Shown here piece by piece: positions 9,301 through 16,644 of a DNA stretch of 32,087 bases. The DNA is taken from positions 1-32,087 of the forward strand of contig JAEUGY010000116.1 of assembly GCA_016794625.1 (NCBI GenBank), written 5' to 3'. Source of the stretch: Opitutaceae bacterium. GTDB lineage: Bacteria; Verrucomicrobiota; Verrucomicrobiia; Opitutales; Opitutaceae. The position numbers and the translations under genes are program-made. The notes below the pieces were generated by a model that had not been told where the DNA came from, ran no database searches, and was given only the letters and a program-made list of their open reading frames with translations. The first letter of the stretch is position 1. Each line of letters opens with the position of its first letter.

Positions 9301-9525
9301 GCGGGTAAGGTGGTCCAGTCGCAGGTCGCCCTTTTGCTTCTTCTCGCCGTGACACTCATAACAGCGCTTCGCGAGCAGGGGACGAATCTCGTTCTCGAAG
9401 AAGATCAGGTGCTCCCGCGGGACTTCGCCCGCCGGGGGCACCGTCTCAACTGCCGCCGCCACGGCGGAAGAAGCAGCGGACCAGATCAGGAGAAAGCGCA
9501 GGCAACGGTGCACCGGGGTCGGCAT
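6361..9525 (-). CDS. PSD1/PSCyt1 cytochrome protein with inserted LamG-like domain
   Basis: The 1054-residue secreted protein starts with a signal peptide (1-24). The planctomycete-cytochrome-C domain follows with heme motif CYECH at 55-59 and a candidate axial Met109 in LQMPPK. DUF1549 comes next (from about 170) and contains a second CxxCH, CARCHNHKFDP. A linker of about 150 residues precedes DUF1553 (from about 565), which has NRVWQYHFGRGI and RPTHPELLDWLA. Near the C-terminus the DUF1553 region is interrupted by a beta-rich segment (FTIDAVVTLASLA through FQVTDLGT) that reads as a LamG/concanavalin-like domain, before the family's closing DLGHVLLNSNEFLYLH. The gene is 16 bp after the FecR-like gene. 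The role of PSD1 proteins is unproven; periplasmic redox or glycan binding is inferred. Confidence 0.92.
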   Translation of the reverse strand: MPTPVHRCLRFLLIWSAASSAVAAAVETVPPAGEVPREHLIFFENEIRPLLAKRCYECHGEKKQKGDLRLDHLTRMLAGGASGPALVRGQPESSLLIEAIRYQTEDLQMPPKEALPPAEVALLEKWIAMGAPWPESDAVRTDADERGFTAEDRAFWFFQPLSRPTPPVIARPEWARNEIDRFVAARHEEAGLSPAPEADRSEFARRIYFDLHGLPPTREQLAAFLTDPAPDAHAKLVDSLLASPRYGERWAQHWLDLVRYSESDGYRADGYRPTAWRYRDYVIQSLNADKPYDQFVREQLAGDELAPDRPEVLVATSYLRNPVYEWNQRDVRGQAELILNDLTDNAGEVFLGLSMGCARCHNHKFDPILQEDYFSLRAFFEPVLWRSDLVLATREQQEEHAKRQAEWERATAEIRREMDTLAGEGLERNVKRAFDRFTGDLQAMMTKPAAARGPLEHVLATLAERQLEHERTTYDPIKSIKDPAGKTRYRELEIQLKAHDALKPKPLPAAFVATDVGPVAPVTRMKTRKGEREIQPAFLRLMENNPPVITALDRSTGRRTALAEWITRPDNPLSTRVIVNRVWQYHFGRGIAGTPNDLGHLGERPTHPELLDWLARRLVEQGWSLKALHREIVLSATYRQTARISTPEIAARVDPGNRLLWRFSPRRLDAEQTRDAVLAASGELQHAEGGPSEEANTSRRRAIYTIKKRNTPNELLRSLDAPAGFTSIAERQNTATPVQALLFLNGDWLLARARRLAAHAPTVQDIWRAALGREPTTDEETLAHAFLEQRFNSEARESEALATDGNRSRRFQENTEYERLIIRSGPREGDDFTIDAVVTLASLASGASVRTVVSRWAGEKNALEAHGWSLGVAGDRSPLRPGTLCVQLVGEDDNMNTTYEMVSSGLQLDVGVTYRLVAKISCTDGTVSFQVTDLGTTTAPPRTAVVRHSVMGKLGTGQASPVIGGLYRRSPHQFHGQIERIALVPGLPDDDMLPGGAAPRPVLGTVAWEAGQSLRAGMEWLGGTGEAESSDPRRRALTDLGHVLLNSNEFLYLH

Positions 9526-9541
9526 GGGGAACCAGATTCAA

Positions 9542-10921
9542 TCAGCGGATACGCAGCGTCGGCGGACGGGCGGAGGGGTGTTCTTTGGAGGCGAAGGCAT
9601 GGACCAGCCCCGACGGATCGGTCTCTCCGGTCTCCCGCACGAGCACAAGGGTCACTCGTCCATTCGTGTCTTCGCGCAAAAACTCCGCCAGCGCATCGCC
9701 GCGCACCGTCAGGCTTCCGCCCGCCCCGCCGCGGGGGATGGAGAATTCAGCCAGGCGGCGGGTGAGGGCGGGGTCCAGGCCGGCATCGGACATGGCCGGT
9801 GCCGTTTCCCACCGCAGCTCTCGTTCCGTCCAGGTTTCCCCGGTCTCGTCGGTCACACCATAAACCGCAAAGTGCGAATCGGGCACCATCGCCGAAAAGC
9901 CCAGGCCGCTCGGCTCGGGATCCAGCACGAGCTCCGCGTTCTGGATCTCACGGGGGCGCACCGCCGAAAGGTCAAAGGTCAGAAAGGCCCGGCGTTCATT
10001 CTTCCGGCTGAGCGGAAGATCGGAGTGTTTGACCATGAGCAAGGGCGCGGCGCCCTCGTCCTTCTCAAAGCCGCGCCGGACAAAGGTATCCTGTCCGCGT
10101 CCGAACGACGTCGGGATGGCCGTCCAGCCATCGGGCGTCTGCTCCTGGGTCAGTCGGGACGGCTCCCGGGAGGGGGCGACCATACCTGAGTTGACGTGAA
10201 AGGTGCGGCCTTCGGTCAGGTGACGGAGTTTCTCGCCGTCGGGTTTGTTCAACGTCACTTCGCCCTCGAAAACAAAAACGTGGGAATCGCCCGCCGCGCC
10301 CGCCGTGACCCCGAACCGGGTCCCCAGATCGACCACTTTCAAGTCCGGCGTGTCGATCGTGAAACCATGAGCGGACTCCGGGACGTCGGCCGTGACCGAG
10401 CCTTCGACCAGCCGGCAGTGCATTGCGTCCAACAACTCAAGGGTCGTCGGCGCCTCGATCGTCACTTCGGCGCCACTCGCAAAGCGGACGGTGGCGATGC
10501 CTTGCAACAACGACAGCGTCCCGCGTCGCAACTCCGAGCGTTCTGCCGTTGGCAGGGTCGACCCAGCCCAGGTCGCGTTCTCCGTGCGGGCCAGCGTGGC
10601 CACCACCGGTCCCGCCGGGTCGGACCGACGGCTGAGTGCAACGAGGACCAGCGCCACGCACGCGGCCAGTGATGCCGCCCATGCCAGCCGCACGAACAAG
10701 GCAGACCGGGCCGGAGGTGCCTCGGGCAGATCCTCGAGCAGGCGGGGCAGTCGGTCTGCCTCGGCGCGCAGCGTGGCGTGCAACCAGAGCTGGTCGACGT
10801 AGCTGGCACGCAACGCCGGATCGCGCACCACCTCGGCTTGAAAGGCCTGCTCTTCCTCGGGCGAGAGCATTCCCTCCAACGAGCGCTGGATCCGCGGGTC
10901 CGAAGGCGATGGGCGCTTCAT
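9542..10921 (-). CDS. FecR-like membrane protein with C-terminal CBM96/DNRLRE-like domain
   Basis: This 459-residue protein has a cytoplasmic segment of about 75 residues (PEEEQAFQAEVVRDPALR is typical of such anti-sigma-like N-termini) and one TM helix at about 77-97. A FecR domain follows at about 110-250, with GTLSLLQGIATVRFASGAEV and FTIDTPDLKVVDLGTRFGV. The C-terminal region, about 290-459, has DTFVRRGFEKDE, RRAFLTFDLS and WTERELRWETAP, the pattern of the CBM96/DNRLRE carbohydrate-binding fold. The ATG at 10921 overlaps the sigma-factor TGA (ATGA), so the two are translationally coupled. By analogy with FecR proteins it likely holds or activates the sigma factor; a glycan-sensing role for the C-terminal part is inference. 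Confidence 0.85.
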   Translation of the reverse strand: MKRPSPSDPRIQRSLEGMLSPEEEQAFQAEVVRDPALRASYVDQLWLHATLRAEADRLPRLLEDLPEAPPARSALFVRLAWAASLAACVALVLVALSRRSDPAGPVVATLARTENATWAGSTLPTAERSELRRGTLSLLQGIATVRFASGAEVTIEAPTTLELLDAMHCRLVEGSVTADVPESAHGFTIDTPDLKVVDLGTRFGVTAGAAGDSHVFVFEGEVTLNKPDGEKLRHLTEGRTFHVNSGMVAPSREPSRLTQEQTPDGWTAIPTSFGRGQDTFVRRGFEKDEGAAPLLMVKHSDLPLSRKNERRAFLTFDLSAVRPREIQNAELVLDPEPSGLGFSAMVPDSHFAVYGVTDETGETWTERELRWETAPAMSDAGLDPALTRRLAEFSIPRGGAGGSLTVRGDALAEFLREDTNGRVTLVLVRETGETDPSGLVHAFASKEHPSARPPTLRIR

Positions 10922-11469
10922 GCAGTCTCCTTCGCCGCGGCCAGCTGCCGCTGAATGCACTCGTTGAGACTCTGGCGTATCCGACTGAGCAGTCGGTAAA
11001 CCGCCTCCGCCGAGCGCTCGCTGCGCGCCGCGATTTCGTCAACGCCGCAGCCGTCGAAATAACGCCAGACCACCAGCGATCGGTGCGCGGTGGGCAACTT
11101 GCGCAGGCAGCGGCGAAGCACTTCGGTCTTCTGGTCGAGGTGATCCGACCTGCGTTCGATCTCCGCCGCCACGGCCTCGATGAACTCGCCTTCGACGGCG
11201 GTAAACGGGCGTCGTTTCTCCGAACGGCGAAAGTTGAGGATCTGGTTCAGCGCAATCGTGCGGGCCCAGGCCCGGAAATTTGTCCCGGGTTCAAACCGAT
11301 CGAACAGTTTCCACATCAGGATTTTACATTCCTGCAACACATCTTCCGCGTCCTCGGGGCGGGCGAGCAGGCTGTAGATGTAGGCGGCCAGCCACCGCTC
11401 GTGTTCAACGAGGCGGCGGAGAAACTCCTCGTTTTTCGAGGGGTCGCCAGGGGGGTGGGGCAAGGTCAC
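10918..11469 (-). CDS. ECF sigma factor, Rhodopirellula/Verrucomicrobium family
   Basis: The 183-residue protein is a sigma-70-family extracytoplasmic-function factor. Region 2 spans about residues 15-85 (RPEDAEDVLQECKILMWKLF, then FRAWARTIALNQILNFRR). Region 4 spans about 110-165 (LRKLPTAHRSLVVWRYFDG and the helix-turn-helix DEIAARSERSAEAVYRLLSR). Such factors are greatly expanded in Planctomycetes and Verrucomicrobia. The start is uncertain: AAGGAG at 11471-11476 is only 1 nt from the GTG at 11469 but 7 nt from an in-frame TTG at 11463, which is the better-spaced start. It heads a six-gene operon and probably directs its transcription. Confidence 0.92.
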   Translation of the reverse strand: MTLPHPPGDPSKNEEFLRRLVEHERWLAAYIYSLLARPEDAEDVLQECKILMWKLFDRFEPGTNFRAWARTIALNQILNFRRSEKRRPFTAVEGEFIEAVAAEIERRSDHLDQKTEVLRRCLRKLPTAHRSLVVWRYFDGCGVDEIAARSERSAEAVYRLLSRIRQSLNECIQRQLAAAKETA

Positions 11470-11525
11470 TCTCCTTGTAGGTCATGAACACAACGCTTTC
11501 GGACACAATTTGGAATGTTTCTCGT

Positions 11526-11558
11526 CCGCTCCCTAAATTTCCTCTGCCTAGGGAGCGG
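11526..11558. promoter_or_regulatory. 9-bp inverted repeat in divergent intergenic region
   Basis: CCGCTCCCT at 11526-11534 is complementary to AGGGAGCGG at 11550-11558, with a 15-base spacer. It sits between the sigma operon start (11469) and the cupin start (11615), so it could be an operator or a 5' leader stem. No confident -35/-10 pair was recognised here. Confidence 0.4.
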
Positions 11559-11614
11559 CATTGCCCTTCCTCGTTGCCCACGCTTTGCTGATCACAGCGC
11601 GAGTTCTTGATGCC

Positions 11615-11992
11615 ATGAGCCCCTCCCTCTCCCTCCCCCCTGCTCCGACCACGGCCGGTTACTTGATCACGCAACTCGATGAGGTGCCGGCGGTGCCCTG
11701 CCCTTGCGGCTTCTCGCGGCGGGGCTTCGCCGTGCCGGAGAACACCACGGCCACGATCCATCTGGTCGACATCCACACGGACGCCCGGGTGCACTACCAC
11801 AAAAAGTTGACCGAGATCTACCTCATCCTGGAGGGCGAGGGTCACATGGAGCTCGACGGGGAGCGGATCCCGGTTCGGCCCATGACGTCGATCTTCATCA
11901 AACCTGGCTGTCGGCATCGCGCGGTCGGGAAATTGCGGATCATCAACATCCCCATCCCGGCGTTCGACCCCGAAGACGAGTGGTTTGATTGA
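11615..11992 (+). CDS. Small cupin-domain protein
   Basis: The 125-residue protein is one cupin_2-type barrel. Likely metal ligands are His60, His62 and Glu67 in HYHKKLTEIYLILEG and His101 in GCRHRAVG. The family includes isomerases, dioxygenases and sugar-binding sensors, so no reaction can be assigned. The ATG at 11615 is chosen; an upstream in-frame TTG at 11561 would add 18 residues with no cupin match and would place the start inside the inverted repeat. The gene is transcribed away from the sigma operon and towards the TonB receptor, 184 bp ahead of it. Confidence 0.82.
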   Translation: MSPSLSLPPAPTTAGYLITQLDEVPAVPCPCGFSRRGFAVPENTTATIHLVDIHTDARVHYHKKLTEIYLILEGEGHMELDGERIPVRPMTSIFIKPGCRHRAVGKLRIINIPIPAFDPEDEWFD

Positions 11993-11998
11993 GCGTGT

Positions 11999-12050
11999 GC
12001 CGTTGCACGGCGGACACGTGATCGCCACTTGTCCGCCTCAGGTTTGAGGC
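11999..12050. terminator. Two small stem-loops after the cupin gene
   Basis: GCCGT TGC ACGGC lies at 11999-12011 and GCCTCA GGTT TGAGGC at 12035-12050, just downstream of the cupin stop. Neither has a T-tract, so intrinsic termination is only a possibility. The rest of 12051-12176, ahead of the TonB gene, shows nothing recognised. Confidence 0.25.
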
Positions 12051-12176
12051 CTGACGCAACCTAAGGGTATTCCCGCGTCTGTCACCGGACTGTTGCGCCT
12101 GCGCCACGATTTCGACGCACAAGGCGCCTAGGCTGGCTGGATTCACTTCCGCCAGAACCTTCGCCCTCGCGCCCAC

Positions 12177-15100
12177 ATGTCCACTCCACGTCCCCCGGCT
12201 CGTCCTTCCGCCCGCCGTCTCACCGCGCTGGTACTTTCCGCGGCCCTGCCCTTCGGGCCTTCGGCCTTCGCGCAAAGCGTCCCGCCTGCGGCCGCCTCCG
12301 TCGCCACGGGCGCGGGCGCGGTCAAATCCAACGACGAGGTCATCGCCCTGCAGCGTTTTGTCGTCACGGGCTCCAACATTGAGCGTCTGGACATGGAGAA
12401 GGTGGTGCCGATCACCGTGCTGGACCAGGATGCCATGGAGGCGCGCGGCGCGGTGCTGCCGGTCGACCTGCTGACGTCGCTGCCTTCGGTGGTCAATCTG
12501 CCGGAAAATGAAACGCGGCTGGGTTCCTCCGGCGCGCGGGGCGACAACGCCAACATCAATCTGCGCAACATGGGGGCGACCGCCACGCTGATCCTGGTCA
12601 ATGGTCGTCGCATGGCCGTGAATCCCATGACGGCCGGTCTCTCGCAGGCCGTGAATGTCAATCAGCTGCCCACGCGCGGCATCGAGCGGATCGAGGTCTT
12701 GCGCGACGGTGCCTCGTCCATCTACGGCTCCGATGCAGTTGGCGGGGTCATCAACTACGTGCTCAAGCGTCAGTTCGACGGCGCCGAGGCGTCCGTTCGC
12801 TTCGGTGCGCCCGAACACGGGGGCGGCGAAAGTGTGCAGGGTTCGTTCACCTTCGGCACGTCGTTCGCCGAGGGTCGGGGTCGGTTGTTCGGTACGGTGG
12901 AGGCCCTTTACCGCGACGCGATCTTCCTGACGGAACGTGACTTCAGCGCCAGCGCGGACAGCTCCTCCCGCGCCGAGCCGCCGTTCAATACGCTGGGCGG
13001 GCCCTTCGACGCCCGCTCGGCCCGCGGTTACTGGCCGACCTTCCGCATCGGCACCGCCACGGCCAACAACTACTTTCGTCCGGTCAACGGCACCCCGAGT
13101 CTGACCTCCGCCGCCCCGACGCGCGCCGCCAACCCGGAATTTTTTCTCGATCTGAACCAATTCGGCATGGCCTCGCCGCGTATGCGTCGCGGCAACACGT
13201 TCATCTCCGGCGAATTCGACCTCAGCGACCGGCTGACCGCCTTCGGCGACGTGGCCTACTACAAATCGGAGTCCACCATGCGGCGCCAGCCGCTGGCCCT
13301 CAACGCCCCGACCTCCGACCAGCTCAAGGTCATGGCCATCGAAAATCCCTACAATCCGTACGGCTCTCGCTTCTACCATCCGAGCGGCACTCCCAACGCC
13401 GACGGCAGCGCCCGTCTGACTGGCACGCCGCGCACGGTCAGCTTCACCGCCATGACCCTCGCCGGGCTCGCCGCCGAAACCGTCACGACGCAGGCGGACG
13501 TGGTCCGGCTCGCCGGTGGGCTGAAGGGTCGCTTCGGCGACACCTGGGGCTGGGAGGCCTCGGGTTTCTACAACAAGGTCAAGGGCGTGGACGAGGCCTA
13601 CCCGGACGTGCGTGAGAGCAAATTGCAGCAAGTACTCGATCGGACCGACGCTTCCGCGTACAATCCATTTGGGTACACGTTCAAGGTCCAGAACGGCGCC
13701 GTCGTCGCCGACCAGCCGTATCGGAATCCGCAGGCCACGGTGGACGCATTCTCCGAGGTTTACGCCCGCAACGCCACGAGCAGCATCGCGAGCGGCGACC
13801 TGCGCGCTTCGGGCACGCTCCTCCGCTACTGGGGCGGCGACATCCGCGCGGCCTTCGGCGCCGAATACCGGACCGAGGATCTGGACGATCTGCGCCCGCC
13901 CTTCAGCGGTGAAAATCCCGCCAGCTCCGGTCTCGATCCGCTCAACAACGATTTTCTGCTGCACCCGCCGCGGCCCGACGTGATCGGTGATCGCAAGGTC
14001 ACCAGCGTCTACACCGAGGTGGTCGTGCCGCTGATCTCCGCCGAGCGCCATCTCCCGCTGGCCAACACCCTCGAGCTGACCGCCTCCGCCCGGCACGAGC
14101 ACTACAGCGATTTCGGTGATACCACGAAACCCAAGATCGGCCTCAACTGGCGGCCGGTCTCCTGGGTCATGCTCCGCGGTTCCTACAACGAGGGATTCAT
14201 GGCCCCGAGTCTTGCCGCCCTCTTCACCAGCCCGCGCTGGTCGATCTCCGCCGGCGCCGGCGATCCCGACAACTACCGCAACCCGGTGACGAACGAGGGT
14301 CCGTATGTACAACGCACTTACTTCGGTGGCAACCCGAACCTCAAGGCCCAGGAGTCCGAGGGTCTGACCTATGGCGTGGTGGTCGATGTGCCCGGCGTCC
14401 AAGGGCTCAGCCTGACCGCCGACTGGTGGCAGATCAGCCGAACCAATCTGCTGGGGCAGCGCAGCGTCGCCCAGATCCGCGACAGCGACACGGCCCTGCT
14501 CATCGCCTACACGGCCGCCCAGCGCGCCGCCGGCGTGCCCGTCGGCTCGATCGACCTCGGCAGCGGCACACCGGACTACAAGGGCGATCCTGACGTGGTC
14601 CGCTACGCCCGCACCCCCGAGGACATCGCCACGTTCGCAACTTACAACGCCGCCAACCCGGGCACGCCTCGCGCCACCGCCGGCCGGATCTTCTCCCTCA
14701 ATCGGCCGTTCGTGAACATCTCCACCAGCGAACACGAAGGGGTCGATCTCGGTGTCCGTTACGTGCTGCCGCGTCTGCCCATCGGCAGCGTGCTCATCAA
14801 CACGGAGTGGTCCTACCTGTCGCGCTCCGAATCCACCCTCGCTCCCGCCAATGTCGCTCCGACCGTCACCAACGGCCTCTACGCGGGCGGCGCCGCCCGG
14901 TGGCGCGGCACGACCAATCTGACCTGGCGCCGCGGCAGCTGGTCCGCGAACTTCGGTGCCTACTACGTCGGTAAGACGCACGACTCCGGTGCCACCACCA
15001 CGGCGGCCGTTTACGAGTCTCTGGGGCGCCCGTCCTACATCGAGCCGTTCTTCACCGGTGGTCAGACGGTCTATCGCCGGGTCGTCGATCCGGTCGTGAG

Positions 15101-15302
15101 CTTCAACGCCACGTTCGGGTATCGCTTCGGACCCGATGCGCCCGCTCTGGTCCGCGGGACGCGCCTGAGCCTCGGCATCCTCAACCTCACCGACAAGGAG
15201 CCGCCGCTGAACTCATCGGAAGGGTTTGGTTACGACACGTCGGTTAACCAGAACCTGCTCGCCGGCCGCACCTGGACCCTCGAGGTCACGCGGTCCTTCT
15301 AA
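12177..15302 (+). CDS. TonB-dependent outer-membrane receptor (OAR-like)
   Basis: The 1041-residue protein has a signal peptide ending near AFAQ (residue 33), a short linker with VIALQRFVVTGSN around the expected TonB-box position, and a plug domain at about 60-190. Plug motifs include INLRNMGATATLILVNGRRM and IERIEVLRDGASSIYGSDAV followed by GGVINYVLK. A long beta-barrel follows, ending in an aromatic C-terminal residue (EVTRSF) as outer-membrane barrels do. It would import a large or scarce ligand using TonB energy. There is no N-terminal STN signalling domain, so it is not a FecA-type transducer even though a sigma/FecR pair lies nearby on the other strand. The ligand is unknown; polysaccharide breakdown products are plausible from context. 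Confidence 0.95.
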   Translation: MSTPRPPARPSARRLTALVLSAALPFGPSAFAQSVPPAAASVATGAGAVKSNDEVIALQRFVVTGSNIERLDMEKVVPITVLDQDAMEARGAVLPVDLLTSLPSVVNLPENETRLGSSGARGDNANINLRNMGATATLILVNGRRMAVNPMTAGLSQAVNVNQLPTRGIERIEVLRDGASSIYGSDAVGGVINYVLKRQFDGAEASVRFGAPEHGGGESVQGSFTFGTSFAEGRGRLFGTVEALYRDAIFLTERDFSASADSSSRAEPPFNTLGGPFDARSARGYWPTFRIGTATANNYFRPVNGTPSLTSAAPTRAANPEFFLDLNQFGMASPRMRRGNTFISGEFDLSDRLTAFGDVAYYKSESTMRRQPLALNAPTSDQLKVMAIENPYNPYGSRFYHPSGTPNADGSARLTGTPRTVSFTAMTLAGLAAETVTTQADVVRLAGGLKGRFGDTWGWEASGFYNKVKGVDEAYPDVRESKLQQVLDRTDASAYNPFGYTFKVQNGAVVADQPYRNPQATVDAFSEVYARNATSSIASGDLRASGTLLRYWGGDIRAAFGAEYRTEDLDDLRPPFSGENPASSGLDPLNNDFLLHPPRPDVIGDRKVTSVYTEVVVPLISAERHLPLANTLELTASARHEHYSDFGDTTKPKIGLNWRPVSWVMLRGSYNEGFMAPSLAALFTSPRWSISAGAGDPDNYRNPVTNEGPYVQRTYFGGNPNLKAQESEGLTYGVVVDVPGVQGLSLTADWWQISRTNLLGQRSVAQIRDSDTALLIAYTAAQRAAGVPVGSIDLGSGTPDYKGDPDVVRYARTPEDIATFATYNAANPGTPRATAGRIFSLNRPFVNISTSEHEGVDLGVRYVLPRLPIGSVLINTEWSYLSRSESTLAPANVAPTVTNGLYAGGAARWRGTTNLTWRRGSWSANFGAYYVGKTHDSGATTTAAVYESLGRPSYIEPFFTGGQTVYRRVVDPVVSFNATFGYRFGPDAPALVRGTRLSLGILNLTDKEPPLNSSEGFGYDTSVNQNLLAGRTWTLEVTRSF

Positions 15303-15335
15303 ACAAAGCATCAAACCCCGCCTCCCACGACTCCG

Positions 15336-15443
15336 TTGTCGGCGGCCTCGCCGAGGCCGCAGCGGGACCAGCCGGTCCCGCCTCCGTGCCCCGATTTCTT
15401 CTATCTGCGCCCATCCTCGCGGGGTCGTGGACCCCACCTCCAA
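15336..15443. repeat. A-linker-C palindromic unit
   Basis: Bases 15336-15385 are an A module (GGCCTC GCC GAGGCC, then CGGGACC AGCC GGTCCCG). A linker resembling that of 16784-16817 follows, then a C hairpin GGGGTC GTG GACCCC at 15421-15435. It lies directly after the TonB receptor gene, where the stems could also stop transcription. Confidence 0.85.
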
Positions 15444-15487
15444 CGGAGGTCGAACCATTTCGACTCACATTGACGCGCATCCTTCCC

Positions 15488-15543
15488 ATCCGTCGGCGCC
15501 GTCCGACGGTAGGGCTGCCCCTTGCGGGCACGCCTGCGCCGCG
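15488..15543. repeat. Short hairpin plus D module
   Basis: CCGTCGG and CCGACGG form a stem at about 15489-15509. It overlaps the start of a D module (GTAGGGCTGCCCCTTGCGGG) at 15509-15543. The complement of this D copy is nearly identical to 2807-2840, including the flanking CCGCGG. Confidence 0.75.
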
Positions 15544-15633
15544 GAGCCGCGAAGTGTGAAGTTCGAAGCGTAAAGCTCAACCAAAGTGGCTGCGGCTTTA
15601 GCCGCATCCGATTCCCCGTCCGTCCGTTCCGCA

Positions 15634-15689
15634 CCTCAGCGTTAAAAGTTCAGCGTTCAGCGTTACGAGTTCAGCATTCAACGTTTCCT
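15634..15689. repeat. Heptamer tract (GTTCAGC type) just upstream of a start codon
   Basis: Eight 7-base units run in phase: CCTCAGC, GTTAAAA, GTTCAGC, GTTCAGC, GTTACGA, GTTCAGC, ATTCAAC, GTTTCCT. The tract ends 12 bases before the ATG at 15702, where a ribosome-binding site would normally lie. Confidence 0.85.
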
Positions 15690-15701
15690 CCCTCTTCCTT
15701 C

Positions 15702-16625
15702 ATGCCTCTTCCTCGCTCCGCCGCCCTCGTTCTCGCCCTCACCCTCGTCGTTCCGGTCGCGCGCTCCGCCGCCGAAACCGAGGAAGCCCGCGCGGCGCGC
15801 ATCGCGGCCAATCGCGCCTGGAGTCAGCCGCTGCCCGCCGCGCCGGCACCGGAGCTGACCCGGCATGGCCTGGTCGCCACCGAACTCGCCCGCTGGCCGG
15901 TCCGGGGCGCGAATCAGGGCGTCGCCGTGGACCGGGATCACTTCTACGGCATCGGGAACGCCGTGGTGGTCAAACATCGCAAGGACACCGGCGCGCGGGT
16001 GGCGGAATGGACCGGCCTGCGCGGCGGAGCGACGGTTCACCTCAACGGCGGACTGGTCCAGGAGGGGCTGCTCGTGCTTGCCCACTCAAACTTTCCGCAG
16101 CTGCCGATGGCGAGTTCGCTCGAGATCTTCGAACGCGAACCGCTCCGGCCGGTCAAAACATTGAGTCTGGGCATCCGGCTGGGCTCGCTGACGTGGGCGG
16201 AGCGACGGGACGGATTCTGGTGGGCGTGCTTTTCCAACTACAACGACCAGGGCACCACCCCCGGTTTCGACCAGCGGTGGACGCATGTCGGCCGGTTCGA
16301 CGATCAATGGCAGATGATCGAGTCATGGCTGTTCCCGCCGCAGGTGATCGCCACGTGGGGGCGAAGCAGCTGCTCGGGCGGGAGCTGGGGCGAGGATGGA
16401 TTGCTTTACGTGACGGGTCACGACGCCAAGGAGCTCTACGTGCTGCGTCCGCCCAAGATGGGTGTGACGCTTGAGTACGTGACCACGATTGACGTGCCCT
16501 TCGAAGGCCAGTCATGGGCCTGGGATCGCAGCGTGCCCGGCGAGCGGATCATCTACGGAATCTCCCGCCGCGACCACGAGGTGATCGTCGCCCGCATCCC
16601 ACCCCTCCCCGCCCCCCTGCGCTAA
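15702..16625 (+). CDS. Secreted hypothetical protein, propeller-like
   Basis: The 307-residue product has a signal peptide (about 1-23, ending ARSAA). The body contains repeated short strands such as GVAVDRDHFYGIGNAVVVKH, GLLVLAHSNFPQLP, RDGFWWACFSNY and GLLYVTGHDAKELYVLRPP, which suggest a beta-propeller with one or more His/Asp-rich loops. Similar proteins from Planctomycetes are sometimes labelled cycloisomerase, but nothing in the sequence supports that reaction and I do not assign it. The ATG at 15702 is the first codon giving a signal peptide. The heptamer tract lies immediately upstream, and no Shine-Dalgarno site is visible. The gene stands alone, with repeat clusters on both sides. 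Confidence 0.75.
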   Translation: MPLPRSAALVLALTLVVPVARSAAETEEARAARIAANRAWSQPLPAAPAPELTRHGLVATELARWPVRGANQGVAVDRDHFYGIGNAVVVKHRKDTGARVAEWTGLRGGATVHLNGGLVQEGLLVLAHSNFPQLPMASSLEIFEREPLRPVKTLSLGIRLGSLTWAERRDGFWWACFSNYNDQGTTPGFDQRWTHVGRFDDQWQMIESWLFPPQVIATWGRSSCSGGSWGEDGLLYVTGHDAKELYVLRPPKMGVTLEYVTTIDVPFEGQSWAWDRSVPGERIIYGISRRDHEVIVARIPPLPAPLR

Positions 16626-16644
16626 ACTCTGTAGATCGCCCGAG

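Noticed and set aside
7921..9765. 614-codon plus-strand open frame opposite the first PSD1 gene
   Set aside because: Composition is that of a GC-driven shadow frame and the opposite strand carries the real motifs, including CxxCH.
11943..14981. 1012-codon open frame on the minus strand opposite the TonB receptor
   Set aside because: It is antisense to an unmistakable receptor gene, has no recognisable domain and is rich in Arg, Gly and His as expected for shadow frames in GC-rich DNA.
12177..15302. FecA-type signalling receptor partner of the sigma/FecR pair
   Set aside because: The region between signal peptide and plug is only about 25-30 residues, too short for an STN domain.
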